64,000 nucleotides of DNA from Cerioporus squamosus (Eukaryota; Basidiomycota; Agaricomycetes; Polyporales; Polyporaceae), in assembly GCA_022592435.1 (NCBI GenBank), contig JABYQS010000113.1:1-64000 (forward strand), given 5' to 3'. Of the stretch, positions 1 to 12,200 are shown piece by piece. Position numbers and translations under genes: made by a program. Positions within the stretch are counted from its first letter, which is position 1, and every line of letters begins with the position of its first letter. The notes beneath the pieces were generated by a model that worked only from the letters and a program-made list of their open reading frames with translations, was not told where the DNA came from and searched no databases.

Positions 1-40
1 TTCATCGCGTCAGCACACCCCACTCCGTCCTCCACCAACA

Positions 41-2579
41 TCAATCACGCACCTTCAGAACCCGCCGCGGCTCGTACCCATAATCATCCTCGTCCTGATA
101 GCCGTCATCCTGGTGTTCATGCCCCTCCGAGCTCGCAGGCGGCGACGCAAAGTTCCCGCCCAGCAGCCGCTCCGGGGGCGGAGACGGCGCCTTCACATCG
201 ACACCACCCCAGGCGGCGTCGGGCCCGTATATCCGGGAGCAGGCGCGTGCGGATCGTCAACGTACCCACCATACGGGTCTGCCATCGACGTCGGCCGCGA
301 CGGACCTTGGGGCGGATGCGCCTGGTAGCCTGCGGCGGGCCCTGCTGGAACGGATTGCCGTACGCCCCAGCAGCGGGCGGGGCGGGGTACGAGCTATAGT
401 CCTGCGGGTAACCAGCCTGGGGGTGCTGCGCGTACGAGCTGTACTCGGACGCGAGGTCGCCTGCGAGGGCCCGAGACTGGGGTTGCGCCCGAGGTGCGCC
501 GGGCTGGCCCTGGCCGTACGCCTGATGCGCGGCTGCGTATCCTGCAGCAGCGCCGCCTCCCAGGCCAGCAGCGTTGAGCAGATCCATCTCGGCGCCGGGG
601 CCGGGTGAGCGGTAGTGCGGGTTTTGCGGCTGGTTGTACGCGTTGTTGGGGTCGTCGTACGGGTTGGGCATACCGGGCATGGGACCTGCGAACGCGTTGT
701 ACGGCTGCGTCTGGTTGTTCGAGCCCATGCTGCGAGCCCGGTTTAGACCCATCGCGCCGATGCCCGCGGCACCTGCTGCAGCACCAGCACCAGCACCAGC
801 AGCCCCATACTCGTACGGGTTCAGCTCGGCCATGTTGTAACTCTCGCCGCCGTGGCCCATGGGCGGCTGGGCGTACGTGCCGTGCGTCGTGTCCGAGTAG
901 CCAGTGGTCATCGAGCGGAGGTCGCCGCCGCCACCGCTGCTGCTGCCGCCCTTGCCGAGGCGGTCGTCTGGTGGGAAGTAGTCATCGTCGGTGAACGCGG
1001 GCTGGGCGTACGCAGCCTCCGCCGCGGCCTCGGCGATCTCGCGGTCGAGCTTCTTAGCGCGGCGCCGGCGGACGGCGTTGGTGATCACGGCGACGATGAG
1101 CACGAGCGCGACGATGCCGACGGCAGTGAAGACACCGGCGACTGCGCCCGTGTTTTGGAAGAAGCTGCGGGCGTGTGTGAGCGACGATGCAAAGGGGGCA
1201 TTCATACGTGGACAATCTGCGGATAGCAACAGTTCAGACTGAAGACCGAATGCTCATCGGCATCTCATGGCGCTTGTCGTGAATGCTATGCGACTTGAAC
1301 AGACGGATGCCCTATCTTCTCGCTCTGCTCTCGAGTGTGAACCCCCCAAGTGCAGTCAACACTGCGTAGAAAACCCGAGCAACCGACGATGTCGCACGCA
1401 GGCTTGCACCTGTTACACCAGAGCTGCGTCCGACACCGATGGCCAGAGAGCGACACTGTCAGTGCCTGTGCTCGCCTGACCCTAAGACTCTACGGCAGGA
1501 CGGCGCAGACGCAAACGGCTCCTAAGCCCGCACGAGGATCCTCTGGGGATAGCAGACGCTTTGTGGGCGATAAAGGGTAGCACGCAACGTGTTGGCCACG
1601 GAGATATGGCAGGGTAGGTGCGGCTGCGGCGCCCAACGCTAAAGGCTAAAAGGCTGCGGCAAACACAATCGGTGCAGAGAAAATGTTTTCACGGAGCGGA
1701 TAGGGGGTGCGACTCGATGCGCCGAAAACTTCGCTCAGGAGTCGTAGCAGTAGGATAGCGCACGGATGCACGGGTGACGGAAGGAAAGGAAGAGGGAGAG
1801 CAGTGCCCCGCAGACGTCGCGGCGACGCTCGGGGCATGGAAGCTCTCAGAGCGTGGCTCGTCGTCTGCTCGGGGACGCAGGCATGCCGCGCACAGCACGC
1901 AGCTGCAGCGTGGCAGGACGGAGGTAACGGAGATGATACAACAGGCGATCGCATGAACGATCGAGAACACAGGGACGCCAAAGTTGCGCGCGCGAGGAGG
2001 GGAGAGAGACAAAATGAAGAACAGAATATCACGGAAACTCACCCCTTCGAGCTCCCTTGGCGCTGTCGCTCGAGCTGGACCCGCTGATCGTAGGGGTGAC
2101 GATGACGATCGACGTCGAGGTGGCGACGTTTCCATTCGAGTCTGTAGTGGTGAACGCAGTCTCGCTCGTCGTCGGGGGGAGGCTCGTCGTAGTCGAGGAC
2201 GAAGTAGTAGACGAAGAAGTGCTCGAAGACGAGGTCGTAGAGGAGGAGGTAGAGGTGTCCGAGCTGGTGGTGGTCGACGAGGAGGTGCTCGTGCTCGTGC
2301 TCGTGCTCGTGTCGGAGCTCGTCGTCGAAGTGGAGGTCGTCGTCGAAGAGGTGGTGGTGGTGTCGGAGGTGGTAGTGGAGGTGGTCGAGGACGTCGAGGT
2401 GGAGATGTCGGACGACGTCGTGTCGGTCGTCCTACGCGAGATGAGCACACGGAAGAGCAGGACTGGTGGGCACTTACGTGGACGTCGGGTCGGCCTGAGG
2501 GATGGAGAAGGGCGGAGCTGGAGAGGGAGGTCAGCCAGGAGCGCAGAACGCAGGGAGAGGACGGACTGAAGGTGGACAT
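41..2579 (-). CDS. Ser/Thr-rich single-pass membrane protein
   Basis: A likely cell-surface protein. The exon at about 2043-2435 encodes a region made almost only of Ser and Thr, a mucin-like stalk typically O-glycosylated. The exon ending near 1165 encodes a membrane segment (AGVFTAVGIVALVLIVAV) followed by RRRRAKK and a Gly/Tyr/Pro-rich cytoplasmic tail that ends at a TGA at 41-43. This stalk, membrane helix, basic stop and low-complexity tail arrangement is common in Agaricomycete surface proteins; no enzymatic domain is seen. The intron between stalk and helix is about 0.85 kb and its donor (2042) and acceptor phases do not fit well, so a small exon may be missing. The start at 2579 (MSTFSPSS) is a guess and no clear signal peptide is seen. 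The tail is readable only if one G is restored at each of two GGGCCC sites (224-226 and 340-342). Without that the frame stops at 117. Confidence 0.6.
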
Positions 2580-2795
2580 GGCGGGCAAAGGAGCGTAGGG
2601 CAAGTGCTCTCAAGAGCCTTGGTTGGGAGCGTGCGCCAGAGAGCGACGGCGGTGAGGGCGTCGGGCGTCGAGAGCGGGGACGCGGGGATCGACTTTGCGG
2701 GGGAGCTCGTTGTCCGCAAACAGCGCACACACGCCGGATTCGGCTGTCGCTGCCCATCCCATGTATTATGTAAGCGGCTACTGCACATCTGTCCT

Positions 2796-4025
2796 CTACG
2801 CTGCCTTCGCTCGTTTCCGCCTCCGCCCGCCGTCCTCCCCGCCGTCCTCCCCACCGTCCTCGCCGCCCCCGTCCTCGCCCTCGTCGTCGACAAGCATGTC
2901 GTCCCGCCCCGCCTTCAGCCCCTTCATTTTCCGCGTCTGCAGCTTCCCCAAGTCCTGCTTCCCGACGTGTATCCTTCCCCGCAGGTCGCCCATCTCGTCC
3001 ACCTCCAGGTTCTTCCGCTTCTTCCCCAGCCCCTTCTCCACCTCCTGCTTCCGCAGCTTCGGACGCTTCATCGCCTGCTTCCACAGCTCCGCGTCCGCGT
3101 CCGTGTGTCGGCGCAGCGACAGGTCCAGCGACGGCCCCATCGGCGTGAGCTCGACCCGCGGCACGCGTGTCCCGGACTTGAGCAGGCGGATCGTGTATGC
3201 GCGGATGTGCACCTTTGGGAGAGAGGAGACGTCCTCGGATGTGGACGTGGAGGCTTGCAGCGTCGACGTCGCAGCGTTCAGTGTAGGCGGCGTCGGTCCG
3301 AGGGATATGCTAATGACATGCTCGAGACCTGCAAGATGTATCGCGTCGATAACCTCGCCATTGAAGAAGTCCATAAGCATCGACTTGAGCTGGATGAACC
3401 GCAGGTGCGAGTCGAACAGCTCCGACGCAAAGTGCAGCATCGGCTTGTGTCCCGGTGTTGCTTTCGGTGTCTGCGTACAAGTGTCAGCTGCGAGACCATG
3501 AATGTATACTGTGAGCGGAGACGCACCTTGAAATCGGCCATGCTCTTCCAGTCGTCCACCCCGACCTCGCACATATCCAGCACCCGGTAGTCAAACATCC
3601 GCACGAACGTCATCCCATGCGGCCGCTTCTTCGTGCTCTGCCCGACGACGAACATGCTCGCGTCGTTCTTCTGCGCCCAGAACTCAAGCGACGCCGCGTC
3701 CTCGAACGGGCGCACGGCGTTCTTCTTCGAGAACGAGATCGCGTTCGGCCTTTTCAGTGCCATCTGCCCGGAGGGGTTTGCTCAGTGAGGAGTGAAATGG
3801 GTAGGAGAACGAGGGAGAGACGCACCAGCTCCTTCATGACACCGTTCACTTTCTCTCCGGCGTGCGTGCCCTTCACAAAGATGGCCGTGCGGGGATCCTC
3901 GACCTCCTTCGGCTCGCGAGCCTGCAGCACACGCTTCGACCGCGCATTTTTCGGTTTTCTGGTCCATACTGGTGTCAGCACGAGTGCTTTCTATGATATC
4001 AGGCCACTCACACTGTCCGCAACAT
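2796..4025 (-). CDS. RPF2: Ribosome production factor 2 (Brix domain)
   Basis: A nucleolar assembly factor. In yeast Rpf2 works with Rrs1 to bring the 5S RNP (5S rRNA, Rpl5, Rpl11) into the pre-60S particle. Four exons (4025-4012, 3958-3826, 3763-3527, 3470-2796) keep phase and give 352 residues, against about 344 in yeast. The N-terminus MLRTVKPKNARSKR, the internal NDASMFVVGQSTKKRPHGMT segment, the LMDFFNGE and LEHVIS stretches and GRIHVGKQDLGKLQTRKMKG near the C-terminus match the family closely. The short second exon start is fixed by homology: an upstream AG would break the KPKNAR motif. The C-terminus is an acidic Glu/Asp/Gly repeat followed by a basic RRRKRAKAA end, usual for nucleolar proteins. 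It diverges from DBR1 across a 274 bp gap. The identification is firm; only exon edges are predicted. Confidence 0.93.
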
Positions 4026-4299
4026 GCTGCGAAGAGAGGACGAGGAAGGGACAAATTTCAAGCGGGCGAGGTGAGGTCAAGCTGCGAAGCGCCCATAGAT
4101 TCGTCCGCTGCATGCATGGGCGCTTCCTCTGCCTCGCGTTCCTCGTCGATCGTCCGTCTCGCTTGTCTCTTCTCCTCCTCCTCCGACTGCCGCTCGGACA
4201 TTCGGAGACGTTGCGACGCTTTTTGCGGCTCTGAAGACTAGTTCAACGACACCAATAAGTCATCTGGAACCACCTCGAGCGCAGGAGAGAAGGCGCAAC
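4026..4299. promoter_or_regulatory. Shared divergent promoter of RPF2 and DBR1
   Basis: This 274 bp gap separates two start codons that point away from each other, so it must hold the promoters and 5' leaders of both genes. It is rich in CT/GA tracts and shows no convincing TATA box on either strand, which fits housekeeping genes. Confidence 0.6.
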
Positions 4300-6235
4300 A
4301 TGAAGGTACGTCTCGTACGCCGCCCTCCCCAGCCTCCTCACCCGCGCGCAGATCGCCATTGAAGGCTGCTGCCACGGCGAGCTCGACGCGATATACGCCC
4401 AGATCGCCGCGCTCGAGCAGCAGAACGGGTACTCCGTCCACCTCCTCCTCGTCTGCGGCGACTTCCAGGCGGTCCGCAACCACCGCGACCTCCAATGCAT
4501 GGCCGTCCCGGACAAGTACAAGCAGCTCGGCGGCTTCGCCAAGTAGGTGGGCTTCTCGTGTACGCGGCTCTGGATGTGGAGTATCTAACGAGTGTATCGT
4601 AGGTACTATACCGGCGAGGCGAAGGCTCCGATCTTGACGGTGGTCATTGGCGGGAACCACGAGGCGTCGAACTACTTCTGGGAGCTGTGAGTGCCACTCG
4701 TCTCGAGGACGTCAGAACGAGTAGACAGACTCTCCATGGAGAGTCGAAGCGTGGCCACTGGTTCGGGCGCGCTCTCAATGCGCCTCCCGCCCTCCATATC
4801 GCGTCGGGCATCTGCTCTTCGGGCCTTTCCTCATCGCTGCTGTGTACGCCCGTGTTACCATGACCCGGCGGCCCGCAGACACGCTCGCGCCAGCTCCCCA
4901 TGAAGAGTACTGCCGGTGGTTCCGACTCTCTGTCAGGTGCTGACTCCGCGCGCACAGGTACCATGGCGGATGGCTCGCGCCGAACATCTACTTCCTCGGG
5001 CACGCGGGGTGCGTCCAGGTCAACGGCGTGCGCATCGCAGGCGCGTCGGGCATCTTCAAGCCAGGAGACTTCCGCTTAGGTGGGTCCCTCGCGCGCAGAC
5101 AGGCCATGTGCTCACCGCGACTGCAGGCCACCACGAGCGCATCCCGTACAACCACGGCACGATGCGCAGCATATACCACATTCGCCAGTACAGCATCATC
5201 CGTCTCTCCCTCGTGCGCCCCTTCCTCTGTCCGCATCTGCCGGCCTCTGGCTGACCTGCGCCGCCCCATGTAGCTCTCCTCCCCAGCAGTCTTCCTCTCG
5301 CACGACTGGCCGCAGGGCATCGAGCACCACGGCGACCTGCGCGGGCTCCTCCGACGCAAACCCTACTTCCGGGACGACATCAACAAGGGCGCGCTCGGCT
5401 CCCCGCCCATGATGGGCCTCCTGCGCACGCTCAGGCCGCAGTGGTGGTTCTCGGCGCATCTGCACTGTCGCTTCGAGGCGACGGTCGTGCATCAGGCGGC
5501 GGGGAGTGCCACTGCGAGTGCGGAGAAGACGAACCCGGATGAGATCAGCATCGACGATGACGAGGAGGGAGGCGACGCTGTAGGCGCGGGTGCGGAGAGC
5601 GGCGCGGTGCAGAGGGTCAATCCGGACGAGATCGCGTTGGACGAGGAGGAAGACGAGGTCGAGACGCCGCCTCCGCCGCCAACGGAGACGAAGTTCCTCG
5701 CGCTGGACAAGTGTCTCCCTCGAAGGCAGTTCCTCGAGGTACGCATCCAGCCGTGCGCCCGTGACCCCAACTCACATCCGACATCAACGCCAGGTCATAG
5801 ACATCGATGCCCCCTTGTCCTCGTCGCCTCCGATCCTCGCCTTCGACCCCGAATGGCTCGCGATCACACGCGCGTTCAACCAGCACATGTCCCTCCAGCG
5901 CAACCAATCTGCCTACCCGGAGGAAGCCCCCGCGCGCGCCGCCGTCGCACGCGAGCTCGAGTGGGTGCAGACGCACGTCCTCGCGGGCAAGGACGGCGGG
6001 ATCGCGAGGGTCGAGGACGTGCAGCAGTTCGCGATGACCGCCCCCGGTCCGGACCACAAAGACCCGCACGCGAAGATGCAGCGTACGTCCCGTCCCGATG
6101 TGCGTGTATTGTGGGTGCTGACCGCGGCCTGCAGCACCGTACTATCCGAACCCGCAGACGGCGGCGTTCTGCGCGATGCTCGAGATCGAGAACAAGGTTG
6201 ACTCTCCGTACACCGGCGGCGGCGGGGCGTCCTGA
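4300..6235 (+). CDS. DBR1: RNA lariat debranching enzyme
   Basis: Hydrolyses the 2'-5' branch of excised intron lariats so that introns can be degraded; acts in the nucleus. Eight exons (4300-4305, 4352-4542, 4603-4686, 4958-5079, 5127-5212, 5274-5738, 5794-6082, 6135-6235) join in phase to 447 residues. The metallophosphoesterase motifs appear in order: GCCHGELD at residue 7 with the Cys that replaces the usual metal-binding Asp in this family, CGDFQAVRN (residue 37), GGNHE (residue 82), FLSHDWP and FSAHLH. The first exon is only ATG plus one codon, normal for this gene in fungi. The intron at 4687-4957 is 271 nt, several times longer than the others. After the catalytic part comes an acidic insert with two near-identical NPDEI segments, then the C-terminal domain. 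Near-certain assignment. Confidence 0.95.
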
Positions 6236-9200
6236 TCAGGAGTTCTCGCCTCGTCCGTGCCCTGCATCGAGCCCTGATCATCAGACTCGCCGCACGCCCG
6301 TATCTCGCATCTCTGCTCACTCGCGAGATCCCACTATCCTCGACAAGCCGCTGCTCACGCTCAAATCGAGGAGTCGACCGCCGTACCTCCCTCGCTAGGA
6401 CGCGATCGGCCGCCGCGAACCGTCCTCCCATCTCTCTCTCCCGCGTTGCGCTCGGTCGAAGGCTCTCTGCTGTGATCTCTTCTCCCATGTCATGCATGCT
6501 TCGCCGAGTCGGTCAATACATCGCTTGCTTTCTTCCTAGTTGGACGGTCTACCCTGGTGCTTGTTCCGTTCTGGTCGACGTGCTTGCCCACTGTCCGCTT
6601 GCTCAGAATACCCGTGGCGGGGAAGCGGGAGGTGGGGACGCTGTGACTCGTGAGCAGATACTTGTTCGAACAAGTGACGAGAGCCAGCTGGGCAGGAGCT
6701 TGTCTGCGCGAGGACGAACTCGACCCTCTCGATCCCAGCTCTCGAGACGAGCCGCCGCCCCGACCGGTCCGTCCGGCTCGCACTTTTGCTGGAGTTATAG
6801 GCTCAATCTCGCTGTCGACATGCACATGGACAGCGCTCTGTCTGCCTCCGCCGGTCCGTCCTCGTGCAACATCTGTGTCATGAGGAGGTTAACCGGAGGC
6901 GAGACGGCAGTCTGCATTCCGTGCAGCACCCATCGGAATCAGACGATCCTCAGACCCATGCGCATGTGCGTCTTGCCGCGATACCTGGTCCGCCGATGAC
7001 AGATGCGTTGGGTGTGCGTGTGTCTCAGGATGGCGTTTGGCTTCGCAGTTCGCACTTCGCAGTTCGCAGCTCGCGTTCTGTTGGACCGGCCTGATGCCTC
7101 CAAAGTCCGAGGCCCTCGTCGCCGCCGCCGGCGACGCGAGCAAGCGTGGGGCGCAGTTCCCGCGTGCGTGTAAGACGGCCGTGCCCCTGGCTCGCACGCC
7201 CGACACCGTCTTCGAGAATCGGACTCGGACGCAGGGGCACCGGTGCTTCCGCTCCCTCGCACTATATGCCATGGCTCGCGATGGACCGTGAACGAGAGAG
7301 TGCACGGACGGCGAACCCCGGAGTCGCTGCTCTGGAAAGATGCGGTGTGAGTTTGAGTTTGCTCGCTTGTCTTCCATTCAGGCCCCAGATCCCCTCAGTC
7401 GCGGGTGTGCGGAATCTAGCCTTCCCCATACTCGCGCGCGCATGCTCACGCCTGACGGCTTCGAGTTTGTCTCAGCCTCTCATGTTGACTATATTCGTGC
7501 GTGCGTCTGAGCAGCCAAGTGCTAAGTATGTAAGTGCTCGGAGCTCGTGCGGCACGGCTGATCGTTCTGCACAGAACTAGGTTCGCGAGGGGACAATGCG
7601 ATGTGCAAAACGGGCACAACGTCAAGGGTCTCGAGCGAGGCGAGTGCGGCGCGCTGGAAACCGTCCAAGTACGCACAAGTGTGACCGTTTCCTTCTGTGG
7701 TGTTTACTTGCTTACACACGTGTACCGTCCAAGCGGCTGCCTTCGCGCACTCCAGGTCTTTCTATGAGTTCTCGACACGGGGAGTTAGTACCCCCACCGT
7801 AATCACTCCATATATGAGCATCAGCCCATCCTGTACACAGGAAGCGTGGGAACAAATTCGGATGCATATCTTGAGTGTTTGAACAGTGGTGACACCATCA
7901 GCACGCCGCCCGGTGAGATTGTCGCCGACATTGTGTGCGCTGATGCACCGGTACTTACTGTACTTCGTAACTGGTACGGTTGTGCAGCGCATGTTACGCC
8001 ACTTACTTCATGCCTCGATACCCGCGATCCTGGGATATCGTCACGCAACGGGTCGTGTACCCTCCACGTCACAGGCGTTTCCAAGCCAAGGCTCCCCGCA
8101 AATGTCAAGAGTCGTCCCACAAGGCCATCACGATCACCGCTGCCTGTCGCGCGCAGAGCTTGCTCGGTGTCCGGATGGTCATTCCCTTCTACCGCACACC
8201 CTAATGCTCTCCGACTCCGAGAGTAAGGGTTGCTTCCAATCAACCTGCAGACTGAGCAGACCAGTTCTGTCTCTGTCCTTCCAAGTCGCGGTCTTACACA
8301 GCCAACACGCAGACTCACCGTCGCAGTTGAACACGCTCTCTCCGCAGGTCCCAGGAAGCCCCACGCAACGACGATCCCGGGCACCCGACCTCCGAGGCGC
8401 ACCCAGGCCCCAACGAGATCCGTCCGGGAAGCTTCGAATACCTGCGGATCCTATGGGAGGGCGAGGTGCCCGTGACTCGATCCGACCAATCTCGCACACC
8501 GTCTCGCGGCTATTCTCGCCATTCGACACACGCGGGCGCGTACATACGCGGAGGCACATCCGACTCTGCGCTGCAGGTTGCGCCGCGTCCCTGTGCCAGT
8601 GCGCCGTGTTCCGCCATCCCAGAGTGCGGCCCCGCGGTCTCGACAGGCTCGGGTTCGACCGGTGGGCACCGACTCGCTGCTGCCCTGCGGGAGTCTTGCT
8701 GCTGCAGAGCCTTCCGAGTCGGGGCCGTCCCAACGGCGCCGGATACGTCGGTGTTCGAGCTCGTACACCACGGTCACGGCGACGGACTGGTACGTCGCAA
8801 CCGAGACATGCACCGTGGACTTGCTGTCGAGTACAAGACTGCAAGACGCGTCCTCACTTGCACGGCGCGGGCGCGCACCCAGTCGCTCAAGTTGACATCC
8901 GCCCAGCATTTACATAGCCGCTGCGACCTCTCATGCTCATGCCTCGGCCCCTCTGTCAGCCTGGTACCGACGGAGAGAGGGCTCACCACGCACCACGCAC
9001 CATCACCGACGCCCGGAGCATCTGCGCCGCGTCCATGCCCGTGAGCCCCGCATATCCTTGCCCTAACTCCGAGCGCTAGCTGTTGACGTCGAGATGCAGA
9101 CCTGGCCATGGCAATCAGGAGAGGAGAGGAGGGCAGCGTCTCTCTCCCTCAGGAGGTCGGTGACGAGCACACGCTACGCTCGGCATATAACTAGTAACTG

Positions 9201-12200
9201 TCCCTCTGCCGTCATCAGCGTGCCCCGCCAGTTGCTATGATAGCTGTCGAGGCGCGGGGCCGCGGATCCGTGCCCGCCCGCCCTGGTCCCTGTGCCTCGC
9301 GCTTTCGAGGTCCGCGGACGGTGCGCGGACGGTCCGGATCGCGTCCCCCGCTGCCGCTGTGTAAGGATGTACGAGTACCGTCGCACGAACCGTGCCTCGC
9401 ATCGGCCGGTATACATCTTGGTCGCCTCCAGCGGCCAGCTCCCCGTTTCGACATGCGCCGCTCCGAGTTTCTCGGGTGCACGCCATGCGCACCACCACCG
9501 CTCAACGCGACCACGACCACCCGGCGTCCACTGTGTGATTCATCGCGGAGGGAGTGCTCACCGTACCCACGGTACCCTTCGGCCATTCATGCACGAGTAT
9601 GTCCCGCTCTGAGCTCGCCCGGCGCACGGGAAGCGGTCAAACTAGTCTCGTCGCGACTTGCAGCGCATCATGTACTCGCATTCAGTACCAGTGCACAGCA
9701 GTGGCGCACACCACGGGAACTTGAAAATCGCGCGTGCCATTACCAAGTTCGCCGGATCTAGCTCCGTTTGCTCGCTCGTTTCAGCCGGTGCGTCTCCTCT
9801 TGGAGCCTTCGCCTTGATACATCGTCGATGTGCGGTCACAGTGCGACGTGCATCATGCATCGGCATTGAAGACTGTGATGGAGGAGGTCGAGCCGAGCAG
9901 GACGAACCTTCGAGCGTTCGGTGTGGTTTATTCGCGCCGACGCCTGACGCTGACGCGAGGTTAACGCCGTGCATTAACGCATGACCAGCGGTCCGTGCAT
10001 GACGGACGAAGCCTTTAAGTGGATTGGTCCGACACATCTGTATGAAGGAGAACGGCGAGAGACTGAAGAGCACTGAGTGAACTCTGTACGTGCTTGCGAG
10101 AAGCGTTTCACGTTGATCTCGTGCTATGACAGAGCCGGACATGCCGTTCATCAGCCATCGCCCATCGCCACTCGGACGAATGAAACATACGCTTGAGTTC
10201 AATAGAGATATTGCAGTCTGTATGTTCCGCTTGAATGCCAACCACGCCCAGCCAGCTCGAATCCAAGATATCGAAGGCCCTCGTTCGGCCGCCGCCCGTA
10301 TTCCTCAAACCCTTGATGCACACGAGGATGCATGTATGCCGCGGAGCGACTCTGACCCGCGAGAGACGCGTGAGCGGGGATCCCGGGGCGGTCGTGCGCA
10401 CCGCTGCCTCTGTCGACCGTCGGTGGAGCGACTGAGGATGGGCATGGGACTGAAGGTGGCCAGGAGAGGATGACCGGTGGACTAACCCCGCGGGTCTCAC
10501 GCCTGGACGTGTGCCTTGGTCTGCCGCCGGGAACGCTCCCCTGAGCTCCTCCTGCCCGATCCGCGTGCTCGCGTGCCTGGCCCCGAGCGAACGTGAGCAC
10601 AAACCTTATCTCCTCCCCCGGCCTTTCTCCTCAGCCCTCTACAGTCTCACGTCCGAAGACAGCAGCAGACCCCGGTGCGCGCACGGCTCGTCGCGAATCC
10701 GTGGTCCGTGTCGTAAGACGGAGCACGGTGTGTGTGAGCACGCATACTTACACCCACCCCGCCCGAGTCCTCTTCCCGCCGGCCGCTGATCAAACAGCAG
10801 AACGCACCCCCTTGGCACTGGCAGCCTTCGACGGAAACCTTCCGCGGCCGTCTAGACGATCATCAGGGATTCACGCCCACGCCGCATCGAAATCACCGTC
10901 CGGGGTATCTACCTGCGTCCGTGCCTGACCCGCGTTCGCATACCAGCGCGCTCTGGCTCCAGCTCAAAGCTCACATCGCAAATGCTGACAAGACCCGTCT
11001 TCGAATGCACGGCTCGCAGCAGACCGAGCACTGGCCAGAGGGGGGGGGTCACTGGCAGCTGTAGCGCGTCGCCGTCCTCCCGCGGCAATATCCCGATTCC
11101 CGACAGACCACACGAGCACCGAGCACGTATACGCACCGCGGGTGGGAAGACCACGACCGTTCTGGCGTGTCCGGAGGCCTGATAACACAACCTACGAAGC
11201 GAGAACAAATGTCCCGACTGCATGCGGCCGGCTCCACACTGCTCCACACCTCTCGGCCCCGAGAGTGCGCTCAGATGACCGTCGTGTCCGTCTGCGACCC
11301 ACCCGGAGACAAAATGTCCGGCGGGCTGCAGGAGCGTGCAGATAGAGCATGCAGATGGCTCCACCGGCTCGCCGTGCATGACACCATACGTCCTTACGCG
11401 GTGTACGAATTGGACATTAATATTCATACAGTACAGCGAGTCCTCGGAGATGAACCGTCACGATCTAGAGTAACGTACACCTCGACCGTACGCACACACC
11501 GGGACGCGTACGCAACCCTGAGTCCTGTAGGCCTGATGGAACTCTCCGTGCCCCATCCACGCACTACCAGCGTTCCAGCGACGCATACGGGACTCGAGCG
11601 GGATCCAAGCCTCATATTCAGTCGGAGACCGCACATGGCCGACCAGACCCGCCCAGTCGAAGGCGAGTCGGAGAAGACGTGTCCCTGTCAGCGATGTGAA
11701 CAGCGAGGCGAGCGAGAGAGGGGAGAACGCGGCGCGCGAGAGCAGAGCAGAGCGCAGAGCAGCCGGGTGGGAACGTGCACATGCCCATGCAGACCGAGAT
11801 TGCAGGAAGGCAGGAAAGGAAGCACATGGGCAGCCCGACGGAGCGGAAGACCCATGCGCTACGCGTGCATATGCGCAAGGTTCATAGTCGGTCAGCTGTC
11901 GGTTGCCGTTTGCGTGCCCAGATCTAGCGGATGAGGCACACGAGGCCGTACGTCTCGCGCGACGGTCGACCGTCTGAGCACGGAGGCACTTGGTACAATT
12001 CGAGCGTGCGCGGCCGAGACGATCGCGAGGACCGGGGCGCGGCGTCGCACCGCCAGCTGAGGGAGTCGGAGCTTGCGCGAAGGCGGAAGCTGCCCGGGTG
12101 GGCCTGTGAGCGCAGCTCACAGGCGGCAACGCGTGCCTCGCGAAGTGCTCAGTCGACGTTCTAGTGTACGCGCGCGTGCGCTCCAGGGACCAGCCGCCGG

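Noticed and set aside
2057..2569. 170-codon Val/Glu-rich plus-strand frame
   Set aside because: It is the antisense of the Ser/Thr-rich stalk: TCG/ACG codons read backwards give Val/Glu repeats.
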